A stretch of DNA of 26,189 nucleotides from Nonlabens sp. (GCA_023301395.1 JALZUY010000321.1:1-26189); one strand, 5' to 3'. Positions 1-7,732 are shown, counted from the stretch's first letter. Translations and numbers: made by a program. The notes: generated by a model not told the origin, from the letters alone.

Positions 1-393
1 AATATTCCTGTTGCCAAGCAACCATTTTCTATGGAAGAACTCATTGTGCGCATAGACAATTTACTTTCTAGAAAACAGACACAACAAACCGCTGCCAGTT
101 ATCAAATAAGCGATTATAATTTTAACTTTCCACAACAAAAGTTGAACTATAAAGATGATGCAGCCCTAAAACTCACACATAGAGAAGCACATCTACTTTA
201 TCATCTTTTACAAAAGAAGAACGAAGTGCTAGATCGCACCTATATTCTTAAAAAACTATGGGGAAATGATGACTTCTTTTCTGGTCGCAGTATGGATGTT
301 TTTATTTCAAAATTACGTAAAAAGCTAGCGCAAGATTCACAAATTGAAATCGTCAATGTGCGTGGTTATGGATATAAGCTTATTGCTCCATAG
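1..393 (+). CDS. Response regulator, OmpR/RprY type (5' partial)
   Basis: The reading frame is open from base 1, so the start and most of the receiver domain lie outside the window. What remains is the end of the receiver (QPFSMEELIVRIDNLL) and a complete winged-helix DNA-binding domain (LTHREAHLLYHLL, then a recognition-helix region with RSMDVFISKLRKKL and the terminal wing VNVRGYGYKL). The PFSMEEL ending is typical of the RprY-like regulators of Bacteroidota, so this is probably the transcription factor of a two-component system; its kinase would lie upstream. The residue directly before the conserved Pro is Gln, with Lys one place earlier, where the family normally has the switch Lys. Family assignment is firm; the regulon is unknown. 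Confidence 0.9.
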   Translation, partial: NIPVAKQPFSMEELIVRIDNLLSRKQTQQTAASYQISDYNFNFPQQKLNYKDDAALKLTHREAHLLYHLLQKKNEVLDRTYILKKLWGNDDFFSGRSMDVFISKLRKKLAQDSQIEIVNVRGYGYKLIAP

Positions 394-415
394 ATTTTAT
401 TCAAAACGAATCCTT

Positions 416-440
416 TATTAAAACCTCACAGGTTTTAATA
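416..440 (+). terminator. Hairpin after response regulator gene
   Basis: An 11-bp perfect stem (TATTAAAACCT / AGGTTTTAATA) with a 3-base loop begins 23 bases after the stop codon. The downstream arm contains four T and a further T run follows about ten bases later. It is probably a terminator, but the stem is AT-rich and the T tract is not immediately adjacent. Confidence 0.5.
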
Positions 441-480
441 TGAAATATTTTTAAGAATTTAGACTTTTAAAGTCAAATTT

Positions 481-574
481 TTTGAGATTGGAATTCTCGA
501 CATCCTAAGAGAAGAATCCATTATTTTTAAAAATTATTTAGGTTTAGGTCTCGACTCTCAATCACTCAGACACC
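481..574 (+). repeat. Diverged direct repeat, copy A
   Basis: It starts with TTTGAGATTGGAATTCTCGA, which is identical at 914-933, and ends with TTTAGGTCTC-ACTCTC, also found in the second copy. The middle is diverged and one base longer. The two copies lie in the same orientation on either side of the 56-codon gene at 718-888. No terminal inverted repeats or encoded protein are visible. Confidence 0.75.
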
Positions 575-717
575 GATAGAGTTCTATACAAACCTGTCAA
601 TAAATGAACATGACCTATTTTGAAAAATCAATTTAACAAACTGTAACAAAACCCAATAAACCTACACTAAATAGGATTAGAATGTAAATCACATTACAGG
701 AAATAAACAAGCGAAAA

Positions 718-888
718 ATGAAAATGAAAAATAAATTAGGCTTTGGAATAGCAGTAGGAATCGTTTTTGGGTCAGTTGTGGGATTATTAACTAAAAATCT
801 AGCCCTAGGAATGGGATTAGGAATAGCTCTTGGAGCTAGTTTAGGAATCATTCTTTCTCGTAAAAAGCAAGAAAGCAATAAACTATAA
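718..888 (+). CDS. Small glycine-zipper membrane protein (56 aa)
   Basis: A short frame begins ATG AAA ATG AAA and encodes 56 residues. After a basic N-terminus it has two hydrophobic stretches built on small-residue spacing (GFGIAVGIVFGSVVGLL and LGMGLGIALGASLGIIL), then a basic and polar tail (SRKKQESNKL). This resembles glycine-zipper helical hairpins, which pack in or oligomerise within membranes. The reverse-strand frame across the same bases has none of this organisation and is a shadow. Function is unknown; a lysis-like, envelope-stress or toxin-like peptide are possibilities without direct evidence. The gene stands alone between direct repeats at 481-574 and 914-1006. The second Met codon is an equally possible start. 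Confidence 0.65.
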   Translation: MKMKNKLGFGIAVGIVFGSVVGLLTKNLALGMGLGIALGASLGIILSRKKQESNKL

Positions 889-913
889 ATTTTAGTTCAT
901 TAGAACCCAAATC

Positions 914-1006
914 TTTGAGATTGGAATTCTCGATATCTTTACTGAACTGCGCATTGTTCTATAAACTATTTAGATTTAGGTCTCTACTCTCGCTCGACTA
1001 GACAGC
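914..1006 (+). repeat. Diverged direct repeat, copy B
   Basis: Second copy of the element at 481-574. The first 20 bases are identical; the block TTTAGGTCTC-ACTCTC is shared near the end and the interior is partly matched. It lies 26 bases after the small gene's stop codon. Confidence 0.75.
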
Positions 1007-1089
1007 ACTTCATTTCTAAAATATCAACCTTACCTTTGAACAACTTCAAAATAGCAAGTTGATTTAATAAATGGTCGTATTTTACAACC

Positions 1090-1881
1090 ATGAATAGATT
1101 ACTCTTTCTTTTAGTTCTATGCTGCTGGAATTTACAGGCTCAAATTCCTACTGCTCCAAGCACATCACTTAAATGTGATCAATTTTATGGAGTAGATGAT
1201 TTTGAAAACCTTTACTTCAGTACAGATAATGTAATCTATAAGGAGTCGAATGAAAACAGACTTGAGTTTTATGACATTCAACTGGGCGATATTGCTAGTG
1301 TAGATATTATCAATCCGTTGAAAATTCTGGTTTTCTATAGAGACACGCAAACTATAGTTTTTCTAGACAACAGGCTGAACGAACAACTACGTATTAATTT
1401 TAACGACCTCAAACCTCAACGATTTATTGAACATGCAAGACTTGCAGGAGAACGTCGACTCTGGCTTTACAATGTTGACATGTCACGTTTAGAACTCTAT
1501 GATTATATCAACGATAAAGTCATTAATAGCACTACACCATTAACATCTCCTGTAATTGATATGCAAAGTGATTACAATTTTTGCCATGTGATAACAGCCC
1601 ATGGGATCAACACTTTTAATACTTATGCCAGCAACACAAGTCATATCGATGCAGCCATACAACTTCCTGTAGCATTTGATTTTGAGCAACTAGGTTTTAA
1701 AACAATAAGTGGCTGGAAATGGTATCGATTTGATAGAAAATTCCGCTTTCGCGAAAGCGAATTAACAACACCTATTTCTCAAGAAAACACACCCGAATCT
1801 CTTTATCTAAAGGGTGGAAAACTTTATATTTACAGCCAGAAACGTTTACACGTTTCATCTATCAACCTGAAGAAATTATAA
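1090..1881 (+). CDS. Exported protein of unknown function
   Basis: The 263-residue product begins with a Sec signal peptide (MNRLLFLLVLCCWNLQA, cleavage probably before Gln18). The mature part is rich in short beta-type segments with aromatic and Asp/Asn turns (NLYFSTDNVIYK, DIASVDIINPLKILVFYR, RRLWLYNVD), which suggests a beta-propeller-like fold. I recognise no catalytic motif. It ends one base before the deoxynucleoside kinase gene, so the two are almost certainly co-transcribed. Residues 219-223 (RFRES) are encoded by the 16-bp palindrome repeated through this window, which apparently inserted in frame. Being a real gene is nearly certain; function is open. Confidence 0.85.
   Translation: MNRLLFLLVLCCWNLQAQIPTAPSTSLKCDQFYGVDDFENLYFSTDNVIYKESNENRLEFYDIQLGDIASVDIINPLKILVFYRDTQTIVFLDNRLNEQLRINFNDLKPQRFIEHARLAGERRLWLYNVDMSRLELYDYINDKVINSTTPLTSPVIDMQSDYNFCHVITAHGINTFNTYASNTSHIDAAIQLPVAFDFEQLGFKTISGWKWYRFDRKFRFRESELTTPISQENTPESLYLKGGKLYIYSQKRLHVSSINLKKL
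1744..1759. repeat. 16-bp palindrome, intragenic copy
   Basis: Exact CGCTTTCGCGAAAGCG inside the exported-protein gene at 1090-1881, read as Arg-Phe-Arg-Glu-Ser (residues 219-223). The frame is preserved on both sides. Confidence 0.95.
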
Positions 1882-1882
1882 T

Positions 1883-2500
1883 ATGCATATCGCTGTCGCT
1901 GGAAACATAGGAGCAGGAAAAACTACTCTAACTAAATTACTTGCAAAACATTATCGATGGACTCCTCAATATGAAGACGTTCTCGAGAATCCATATTTAG
2001 AAGATTTCTATACTGACATGGAGCGCTGGTCATTTAATCTACAGGTGTATTTCTTGAACAGCCGTTTCCGCCAGGTACTCGATATACGTGAAAGTGGTAA
2101 AAAAATCATTCAAGATCGTACGATATATGAAGACGCAAGTATTTTTGCACCTAATCTTCATGCCATGGGATTGTTATCACAACGTGACTTTGATAACTAT
2201 TCTTCATTATTTAACTTAATGGAAAAACTGGTTGCAGCTCCAGATCTATTGATTTACTTGCGCAGTTCTATTCCTAATCTTGTGAGTCAAATTCACAAAC
2301 GTGGTCGTGATTATGAAAACACCATTTCTATAGATTATCTAAGTCGCTTGAACGAGCGTTATGAAGCATGGATTCATGGCTATGATAAAGGAAATTTACT
2401 TATTATAGACGTAGAAAACATAGATTTTGTAAATAATCCAGAAGATTTAGGTGATATCATCAATAAGATTGATGCACAGCTTACTGGACTTTTTGCTTAA
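1883..2500 (+). CDS. Deoxynucleoside kinase
   Basis: The 205-residue enzyme would phosphorylate a deoxynucleoside to its 5'-monophosphate with ATP, in cytoplasmic salvage. The P-loop GNIGAGKT is at residues 7-14, the Asp-Arg motif in DRTIYEDASIF at 78-88, and the Arg-rich LID in HKRGRDYE at 138-145. Length and motif spacing fit the dNK/dGK/dCK family. Substrate (deoxyadenosine, deoxyguanosine or pyrimidine) cannot be decided from sequence alone. The start is one base after the preceding stop codon, so expression is probably coupled to the exported protein before it. It complements the NupC-type transporter and ThyA encoded later in the window. Confidence 0.93.
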   Translation: MHIAVAGNIGAGKTTLTKLLAKHYRWTPQYEDVLENPYLEDFYTDMERWSFNLQVYFLNSRFRQVLDIRESGKKIIQDRTIYEDASIFAPNLHAMGLLSQRDFDNYSSLFNLMEKLVAAPDLLIYLRSSIPNLVSQIHKRGRDYENTISIDYLSRLNERYEAWIHGYDKGNLLIIDVENIDFVNNPEDLGDIINKIDAQLTGLFA

Positions 2501-2558
2501 TATTTAGTTCTATTTCTTTACTTCATAATATTACAGATCAAAAATTCGTTTAATTAGA

Positions 2559-3479
2559 ATGATAAGGCCATTATTATTATTTCTACTGTTTTCTTGTTGC
2601 CTTTCTTTTGGGCAAAAAATAACTTTTGTCCATGAAACGATAGGTTTAGATTTAAAACTTGATTTAAATGAAGATCAAACATTTGTTCTAACTGATGCTG
2701 GCAGAGGCTGTGAAGGGAATGAATTTGCCATGTTAACTTATAAAGGAACTTATATTCTAGCTAATAACTTATTGGAGCTAGAACCTGAAACAATTTTTGC
2801 TGTAAGAGGTAAAATAATTTATGAGAATCGTGTTAAAATTGAAAAAATTGAATCATCAACTCTTGAAGATTTTGATCCAAAAAATAGCTTAATAAGCTTA
2901 AAATATGAATTATTGGATTTTGAAGATTTTAAATTGTTATTGAAATTAGACTATCCTACTTATTCCGATGAATATGTTATTTCTGGCGATCACTCTATAT
3001 TTTTTAACTACCTAAATTCAACTAAAGAAGTTAATAAAAAATACAATGATTCATTTAAAAGCCTTTTTCTTACCGCAGAAGAAGAAAATATAGACGTTTC
3101 ACTTGAAAAAATGCGCCAAAGTGAAGCACTAAGAAATCGCAAAGAAATCTTCACGAAACCTTTTATTGCAACTATAAAATCGATAAAAAAACGAATCGAT
3201 AAAAACGAGCATTATTATCCAGATTTTGATGATCGTAAATTCATTACATATTTAGATATTGAGATTGACGCTGGAATAAATGATGGTGTTTACAATGGAA
3301 TGCATATTCATTTTAAAAACATATCTGATTGTATTCCTGATGAATACACAATGACTATAGAACAAATTGATGAAAGCACTAGTACTTTTGCTTATGCCTT
3401 ATCTATAAATGAGGAATGTGAATTGATTGATTACCTGGTCAATCAACAAGTTTATTTTAAAGGATTTTTAAGTCCTTAA
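2559..3479 (+). CDS. Exported hypothetical protein, 306 aa
   Basis: An N-terminal signal peptide (MIRPLLLFLLFSCCLSFG, then Gln-Lys) precedes a charged, beta-rich mature protein. The first half (residues about 20-90) resembles small flavobacterial domains that describe a response to increasing input (LNEDQTFVLTDAGRGCEGNEFAMLTYKGTY in shorter blocks), but I cannot name a family. Three Cys besides those of the signal peptide are visible (in GRGCEG, SDCIP and NEECE). The gene is noticeably more AT-rich than the neighbouring kinase gene, and 464 non-coding bases follow it. Function unknown; the frame is long and has a proper export signal, so it is probably a real gene. Confidence 0.8.
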   Translation: MIRPLLLFLLFSCCLSFGQKITFVHETIGLDLKLDLNEDQTFVLTDAGRGCEGNEFAMLTYKGTYILANNLLELEPETIFAVRGKIIYENRVKIEKIESSTLEDFDPKNSLISLKYELLDFEDFKLLLKLDYPTYSDEYVISGDHSIFFNYLNSTKEVNKKYNDSFKSLFLTAEEENIDVSLEKMRQSEALRNRKEIFTKPFIATIKSIKKRIDKNEHYYPDFDDRKFITYLDIEIDAGINDGVYNGMHIHFKNISDCIPDEYTMTIEQIDESTSTFAYALSINEECELIDYLVNQQVYFKGFLSP

Positions 3480-3943
3480 AAAAAACAATGTAATGGAATG
3501 CAGATTTAAACCAGCATTGTTCATTTTTGCCATTGCTGCAAAAACGAACCAAAAAAATCTAGGCTTTGGGACACCTGTCTGAAAATTTCAATAAGCTCGC
3601 TAAAGAAAAAACCAAGATTCTAATTTTTAAACGGAACTGAATTGAAAGTATCAATTAGTCACCCAAGAACATTAAGGTTTTCTTTTCTTCTAAACGCTTC
3701 ACTTATTTTCATTTTTTACGACAGACTTCCCAAGGCCGGTTCCATCAATATATTTCGTAATTTAAAATGCTCTCAAACTGACCATTTTCTCTAATCAACT
3801 ACGGATTTTTTTTTATAATTCGCAATGATAATTTTCAACTGTCATTACAAGGACTGCAACGACGAATTAATTTGTTGGTGTTGGAAAACTATGATTAAAC
3901 TCATTAATTCAGGATTGAGGACTGAAGACTAAAAGACTGCCTC
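3480..3943. other. Intergenic region, 464 bases, convergent
   Basis: It lies between converging genes and no frame looks coding. Just after the stop codon there is a weak inverted repeat AACAATG (3484-3490) / CATTGTT (3515-3521) with a 24-base loop, followed by TCATTTTTG, perhaps a poor terminator for the gene at 2559. The rest looks like unstructured spacer or a decayed gene; I see no palindrome copy or known repeat in it. Confidence 0.55.
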
Positions 3944-4972
3944 TTACACAATCCATCCCATTTCACGTGCATGCTTCACAGCTTCAGTAGATTCTTGTAC
4001 GAGTAGCATTGGGCAAATCGTAAATGAATCGGCAATGGATTTTACTCTTGCCATCTTTTTCTCGTGGTCGACAGATCTTAAATAAATTGCCATTATGCGA
4101 TCTGGATATTTCTCTGCAACGTCTTTATAATAATCCACATCATGTTCCCCACTATCTCCTATGAGAATAAAACTCATCTCTGGATAATGTTTTAAGATAT
4201 TGAGCAGTTCGTGTACTTTATGTGGTCGTTTTAACTTAGGTGTTCTATCCCATGGTGTTGGAAAATCTCTTAGAAGAATAGGGCCTTTAGGAAACCCATG
4301 AAAATCAAGAAACTTCTCTAGATACTTATATAAATTCCAAGGACTATTACTGAGGTAAAACATAGGGTTTTGGTCTTTCCCTGACGTTCCTCTATGTAAT
4401 AGCTGGTATAAATTTGCAGCACCTTTTAAAGGTAGTCTGCGGTCATAATTTTTAAAAAAGGTATTAAAAGCAACACGTATTTTAAGAAAACTAGTGACCC
4501 CAGTATGCATTATAGTATCATCTATATCACTTATAACTCCATAAACAGAGCAATTTGGCGGGATGAGTGTCTCACCACTGAAATTGTTTTTTGCAATTCG
4601 TTTTTGTTTTTTTGCTTTCGCAAAAGCGGAATTATCTTCATCAAATTTTACCGATATGTCTAAATAGCCTTCTTGATCTGTTAAGTCCTGTAGATATGTA
4701 TCTATAGTAATATCAAAAAGGAAATAACCTTCATGGTCTGCTACAGTTTCAAACTGTTTACCATTTGACAAAGTGAGCACCACAAGAGCATTACGTATCT
4801 CGTCTGTTTTAAAAGTACGCCAGGTGTTGCGCAGCGTTTGATAAAAAGTTTGTTGCTCGTAATGCTTGAGTGGCTGATCTTCTAGCGCACGACCGCGTAC
4901 ATACAAATGAGTTTTACCGCTATAAGTGCGGTAAACATCTAGAATCCAAGGATCACGTTTTAAAAAAGCCAT
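3944..4972 (-). CDS. APP1/DUF2183-family phosphatase-like protein
   Basis: The 342-residue protein has the HAD-like motif I of the phosphatidate phosphatase APP1 catalytic domain, SDIDDTIMHTGV (nucleophile motif D149-x-D151-x-T153), FYLSNSPW near 205-212, and a late motif GDSGEHDVDYY at 272-282. The N-terminal 130 residues form a beta-type domain. In fungi APP1 dephosphorylates phosphatidic acid; the bacterial substrate is not established. The frame can be extended to a TTG at 5023, but that codon lies in the loop and stem of the hppA terminator, so I place the start at the ATG at 4972 (MAFLKRDPW). Residues 116-120 (AFAKA) come from a slightly altered copy of the window's palindrome. Confidence 0.88.
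   Translation of the reverse strand: MAFLKRDPWILDVYRTYSGKTHLYVRGRALEDQPLKHYEQQTFYQTLRNTWRTFKTDEIRNALVVLTLSNGKQFETVADHEGYFLFDITIDTYLQDLTDQEGYLDISVKFDEDNSAFAKAKKQKRIAKNNFSGETLIPPNCSVYGVISDIDDTIMHTGVTSFLKIRVAFNTFFKNYDRRLPLKGAANLYQLLHRGTSGKDQNPMFYLSNSPWNLYKYLEKFLDFHGFPKGPILLRDFPTPWDRTPKLKRPHKVHELLNILKHYPEMSFILIGDSGEHDVDYYKDVAEKYPDRIMAIYLRSVDHEKKMARVKSIADSFTICPMLLVQESTEAVKHAREMGWIV
4613..4628. repeat. 16-bp palindrome, degenerate intragenic copy
   Basis: TGCTTTCGCAAAAGCG, two changes from the exact palindrome, inside the DUF2183 gene. On the coding (minus) strand it reads Ser-Ala-Phe-Ala-Lys-Ala, in a Lys-rich linker between the N-terminal domain and the catalytic domain. Confidence 0.85.
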
Positions 4973-4999
4973 GTTGTGAAAATAGGCAATAATTGATTT

Positions 5000-5038
5000 A
5001 AATAAAAAATCCCATTCTAGCAATGCTAGAATGGGATT
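5000..5038 (-). terminator. Terminator of hppA
   Basis: A 14-bp perfect stem (AATCCCATTCTAGC at 5008-5021, GCTAGAATGGGATT at 5025-5038) with a 3-base loop. On the minus strand it is followed by a T run. It begins 19 bases after the hppA stop codon and rules out the longer TTG start of the next gene. Confidence 0.9.
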
Positions 5039-5056
5039 CTATAAGTTGATTATATC

Positions 5057-7492
5057 CTATTGAAAGTTAATCACTTCTTGATTAAGCGCTTTGATTCTTG
5101 CCTCAACCTCAGCATCAGTTCCTACATATTCATGAGACTTAGTGATAGTAGCACCACCAGTAGATTTCTTATAAGAAACGTTTGCAGTTACAATTCCAGT
5201 TGTTGCATCTACCGTTTTTTGAATATCTAAATCTTGATAATTATTCATAGTCGCATCGTTATTTTGAACGATTTCTTTTTCAATTTGTTGAGTCATTACA
5301 GCAGCGTGTCCTTCCTCAGCATGACCACCTAGGATAGGTGCAATTACAAGACCTATTAAACAAGTTAATTTAATCAAGATATTCATTGATGGACCAGATG
5401 TATCTTTAAATGGATCTCCTACTGTATCTCCAGTTACTGCAGCCTTGTGAGCGTCAGAACCTTTATAAGTCATCTCACCGTTGATTTCAACACCAGCTTC
5501 AAACGATTTCTTTGCGTTATCCCATGCTCCACCAGCATTGTTTTGGAAAATTGCCCAAAGTACTCCACTTACAGTTACACCAGCCATATATCCACCTAAC
5601 ATCTCAGCAATAGCAAGATTGTCCATTCCAAAAATCATAGGAACAAATGCAATTACTAGTGGGAAACCTATAGTTAACAAACCTGGTAACATCATTTCTT
5701 TTAAAGAAGCTCTTGTAGAAATATCTACACATTTATCATATTCTGGTTTTCCAGTTCCTTCCATAATTCCTGGAATTTCTCTAAACTGGCGACGTACTTC
5801 CTCTACCATTTCCATAGCTGCTTTACCAACTGCGTTCATAGCAAGTGCGCTAAATACCACCGGCACCATTCCACCTACAAATAACATCGCAAGTACTGGA
5901 GCTTTATAAATATTAATTCCGTCTATTCCTGTAAAAGTTACATAAGCTGCAAAAAGTGCTAGTGAGGTTAATGCCGCACTTGCAATCGCAAATCCTTTTC
6001 CAGTTGCTGCTGTAGTGTTACCTACTGCATCTAGTATATCAGTACGTTCACGTACGATAGGTTCTTGTTCACTCATCTCTGCAATTCCACCAGCATTATC
6101 TGCAATAGGACCAAATGCGTCGATCGCTAATTGCATAGCTGTAGTTGCCATCATCGCACTTGCTGCAAGAGCAACACCATAGAATCCTGCAAATGCATAA
6201 GATGTCCAGATCGCAGCAGCAAATAATAAAACAGATGGGAACGTTGAGATCATACCTGTTGCAAGACCTGCAATAATGTTAGTTCCTGCACCTGTAGAAG
6301 ATTGTTGAACAATTTTAAGAATAGGTGACTTACCTAATCCAGTATAGTATTCAGTAACTGAAGATATAACGGCTCCTACTACTAGACCTACTAGCGTAGC
6401 ATAGAATACATTCATAGAAGAAATTTCAAGAACTCCTTCACCGTAAAAATTCATTTTCATAGTTTCAGGAAGCATCCACTTACAAAGTCCGAAACACGCT
6501 GCTGCAACTAAAACTATAGAAGTCCAGTTACCTACGTTTAAAGCACTCATAACTTGAGACTCCTTAGCATCATTACTTTTGATCTTCACTAATAAAGTTC
6601 CGATTACTGAAATGATAATCCCTACACCTGCAATAGACATAGGTAATAAGATAGGACCTATTCCTCCAAAACCTTCATTAACGATATTACCGCCCATATC
6701 TCTTATCACATAGTTACCTAAAACCATCGCTGCAAGAACTGTTGCTACATAAGAACCGAAAAGGTCAGCACCCATTCCCGCAACATCACCTACGTTATCA
6801 CCTACATTATCTGCAATAGTTGCTGGGTTACGTGGATCATCCTCAGGAATTCCTGCTTCAACTTTACCTACAAGATCAGCACCTACGTCTGCCGCTTTAG
6901 TATAAATCCCACCACCTACACGTGCAAAAAGTGCAATAGACTCAGCTCCAAGAGAGAATCCAGCAAGCGTTTCAAGTACTACGGTCATAGTATCAGTATC
7001 AGTCCATTCTCCACCCATAAAGTAGTGGTAGAACAATAAAAAGAAACCTGTTAAACCAAGTACTGCAAGACCTGCAACACCTAATCCCATAACTGTTCCT
7101 CCACCGAAGGAAACACCTAATGCATTTGGTAAACTCGTACGAGCTGCTTGTGTTGTTCTTACGTTAGTTTTAGTTGCGATTTTCATTCCTATATTTCCTG
7201 CGTAAGCAGAAAAGACAGCACCACAAATAAATGCAACAACAATCATCCAGTGCGTAGAAGGAACTACTAGAGATACTATAAATAGTAAAACACTAACTAC
7301 CACTACAAAAATGGCAAGTAGTTTATATTCTGCATTGAGAAAAGCAAGAGCACCTTCATAGATGTGATCTGAAATTTCTTTCATTTTCCCATCTCCTGCA
7401 TCTTGTTTCAAGACCCAAGATTTCTTGATAAACATGTAAAGTAATCCTAGAGCTGCCATTACTAATGGCATATAAATCATGTATGATTCCAT
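5057..7492 (-). CDS. hppA: Membrane-bound ion-pumping pyrophosphatase, K+-dependent type
   Basis: This 811-residue polytopic membrane protein hydrolyses pyrophosphate and pumps H+ and/or Na+ out of the cytoplasm. The substrate-binding block is intact at residues 193-248 (GGGIYTKAADVGADLVGK, EAGIPEDDPRNPATIADN, VGDNVGDVAGMGADLFGSY), and the second site AAVTGDTVGDPFKDTSGPS is at 684-702. GNTTAATGKG (491-500) has the Ala/Gly pair of K+-dependent enzymes, a group that includes Na+-pumping forms; a Na+ role suits a marine cell but is inference. After the last membrane helix (about 723) there is an unusual polar tail of about 88 residues. It is transcribed alone: strong terminator after it, long non-coding region before it. 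Confidence 0.97.
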   Translation of the reverse strand: MESYMIYMPLVMAALGLLYMFIKKSWVLKQDAGDGKMKEISDHIYEGALAFLNAEYKLLAIFVVVVSVLLFIVSLVVPSTHWMIVVAFICGAVFSAYAGNIGMKIATKTNVRTTQAARTSLPNALGVSFGGGTVMGLGVAGLAVLGLTGFFLLFYHYFMGGEWTDTDTMTVVLETLAGFSLGAESIALFARVGGGIYTKAADVGADLVGKVEAGIPEDDPRNPATIADNVGDNVGDVAGMGADLFGSYVATVLAAMVLGNYVIRDMGGNIVNEGFGGIGPILLPMSIAGVGIIISVIGTLLVKIKSNDAKESQVMSALNVGNWTSIVLVAAACFGLCKWMLPETMKMNFYGEGVLEISSMNVFYATLVGLVVGAVISSVTEYYTGLGKSPILKIVQQSSTGAGTNIIAGLATGMISTFPSVLLFAAAIWTSYAFAGFYGVALAASAMMATTAMQLAIDAFGPIADNAGGIAEMSEQEPIVRERTDILDAVGNTTAATGKGFAIASAALTSLALFAAYVTFTGIDGINIYKAPVLAMLFVGGMVPVVFSALAMNAVGKAAMEMVEEVRRQFREIPGIMEGTGKPEYDKCVDISTRASLKEMMLPGLLTIGFPLVIAFVPMIFGMDNLAIAEMLGGYMAGVTVSGVLWAIFQNNAGGAWDNAKKSFEAGVEINGEMTYKGSDAHKAAVTGDTVGDPFKDTSGPSMNILIKLTCLIGLVIAPILGGHAEEGHAAVMTQQIEKEIVQNNDATMNNYQDLDIQKTVDATTGIVTANVSYKKSTGGATITKSHEYVGTDAEVEARIKALNQEVINFQ

Positions 7493-7521
7493 AAATAAAA
7501 TTGTTTGGTTTTTTAAATCTC

Positions 7522-7530
7522 GCTAAAGTA
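7522..7530 (-). promoter_or_regulatory. Possible hppA -7 promoter element
   Basis: On the minus strand the bases read TACTTTAGC, one mismatch from the Bacteroidota TAnnTTTGC box, about 30 bases upstream of the hppA ATG. No clear -33 TTG is present at the usual distance. Confidence 0.4.
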
Positions 7531-7583
7531 ATAAAATAATGTTAACGAAACTATAGCGTTCTCAGGAGGATTATTCTTCGGGA

Positions 7584-7621
7584 TTTCGCCCTGCCTGCTG
7601 GCAGGCAGGTTGCGCGAAAGC
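7584..7621. repeat. Composite nested palindrome
   Basis: The inner hairpin is CCTGCCTGC (7590-7598), loop TG, GCAGGCAGG (7601-7609). The outer arms TTTCGC (7584-7589) and GCGAAA (7614-7619) also pair, with a TTGC bulge at 7610-7613. The right flank GCGCGAAAGC resembles half of the window's 16-bp palindrome, as if a second palindrome had been placed inside it. Confidence 0.8.
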
Positions 7622-7648
7622 ATATTTAAAATCACATTAAGACAACAC

Positions 7649-7668
7649 TAGCCGATACCGCTATGCAG
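7649..7668. repeat. 20-base repeat, copy 1 (decayed hairpin)
   Basis: TAGCCGATACCGCTATGCAG, identical to 7850-7869; CATTAA also precedes both copies at the same distance. The 3' arm of the hairpin seen in copy 2 is altered here (AGTGTCAT instead of AGCGGTAT). Confidence 0.85.
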
Positions 7669-7709
7669 TGTCATCACAGTAAAAAATCTACAGAGCCCAG
7701 ATCTAGACT

Positions 7710-7732
7710 ATGCCAACAAGAATAGTTGGCAT
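7710..7732. repeat. Hairpin ATGCCAAC/GTTGGCAT
   Basis: An 8-bp perfect stem with a 7-base loop (AAGAATA). Its stem sequence is shared with the hairpin at 7775-7803. Confidence 0.75.

Larger units (their letters stand above)
394..717. other. Intergenic region, 324 bases
   Basis: No coding frame here looks real on either strand. The region holds the hairpin at 416-440 and the first copy of a diverged direct repeat (481-574). The remaining about 140 bases before the small gene at 718 should contain its promoter, but I see no convincing TAnnTTTG box. Confidence 0.6.

Noticed and set aside
633..878. 81-codon frame on the minus strand
   Set aside because: It is the reverse shadow of the plus-strand glycine-zipper gene at 718-888, has Pro/Ile/Arg-rich composition from antisense reading, and no family resemblance.
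5481..5909. 142-codon plus-strand frame inside hppA
   Set aside because: Fully antisense to the highly conserved hppA coding region; its sequence is low-quality and Pro/Ser/Ile-rich as expected of a shadow frame.
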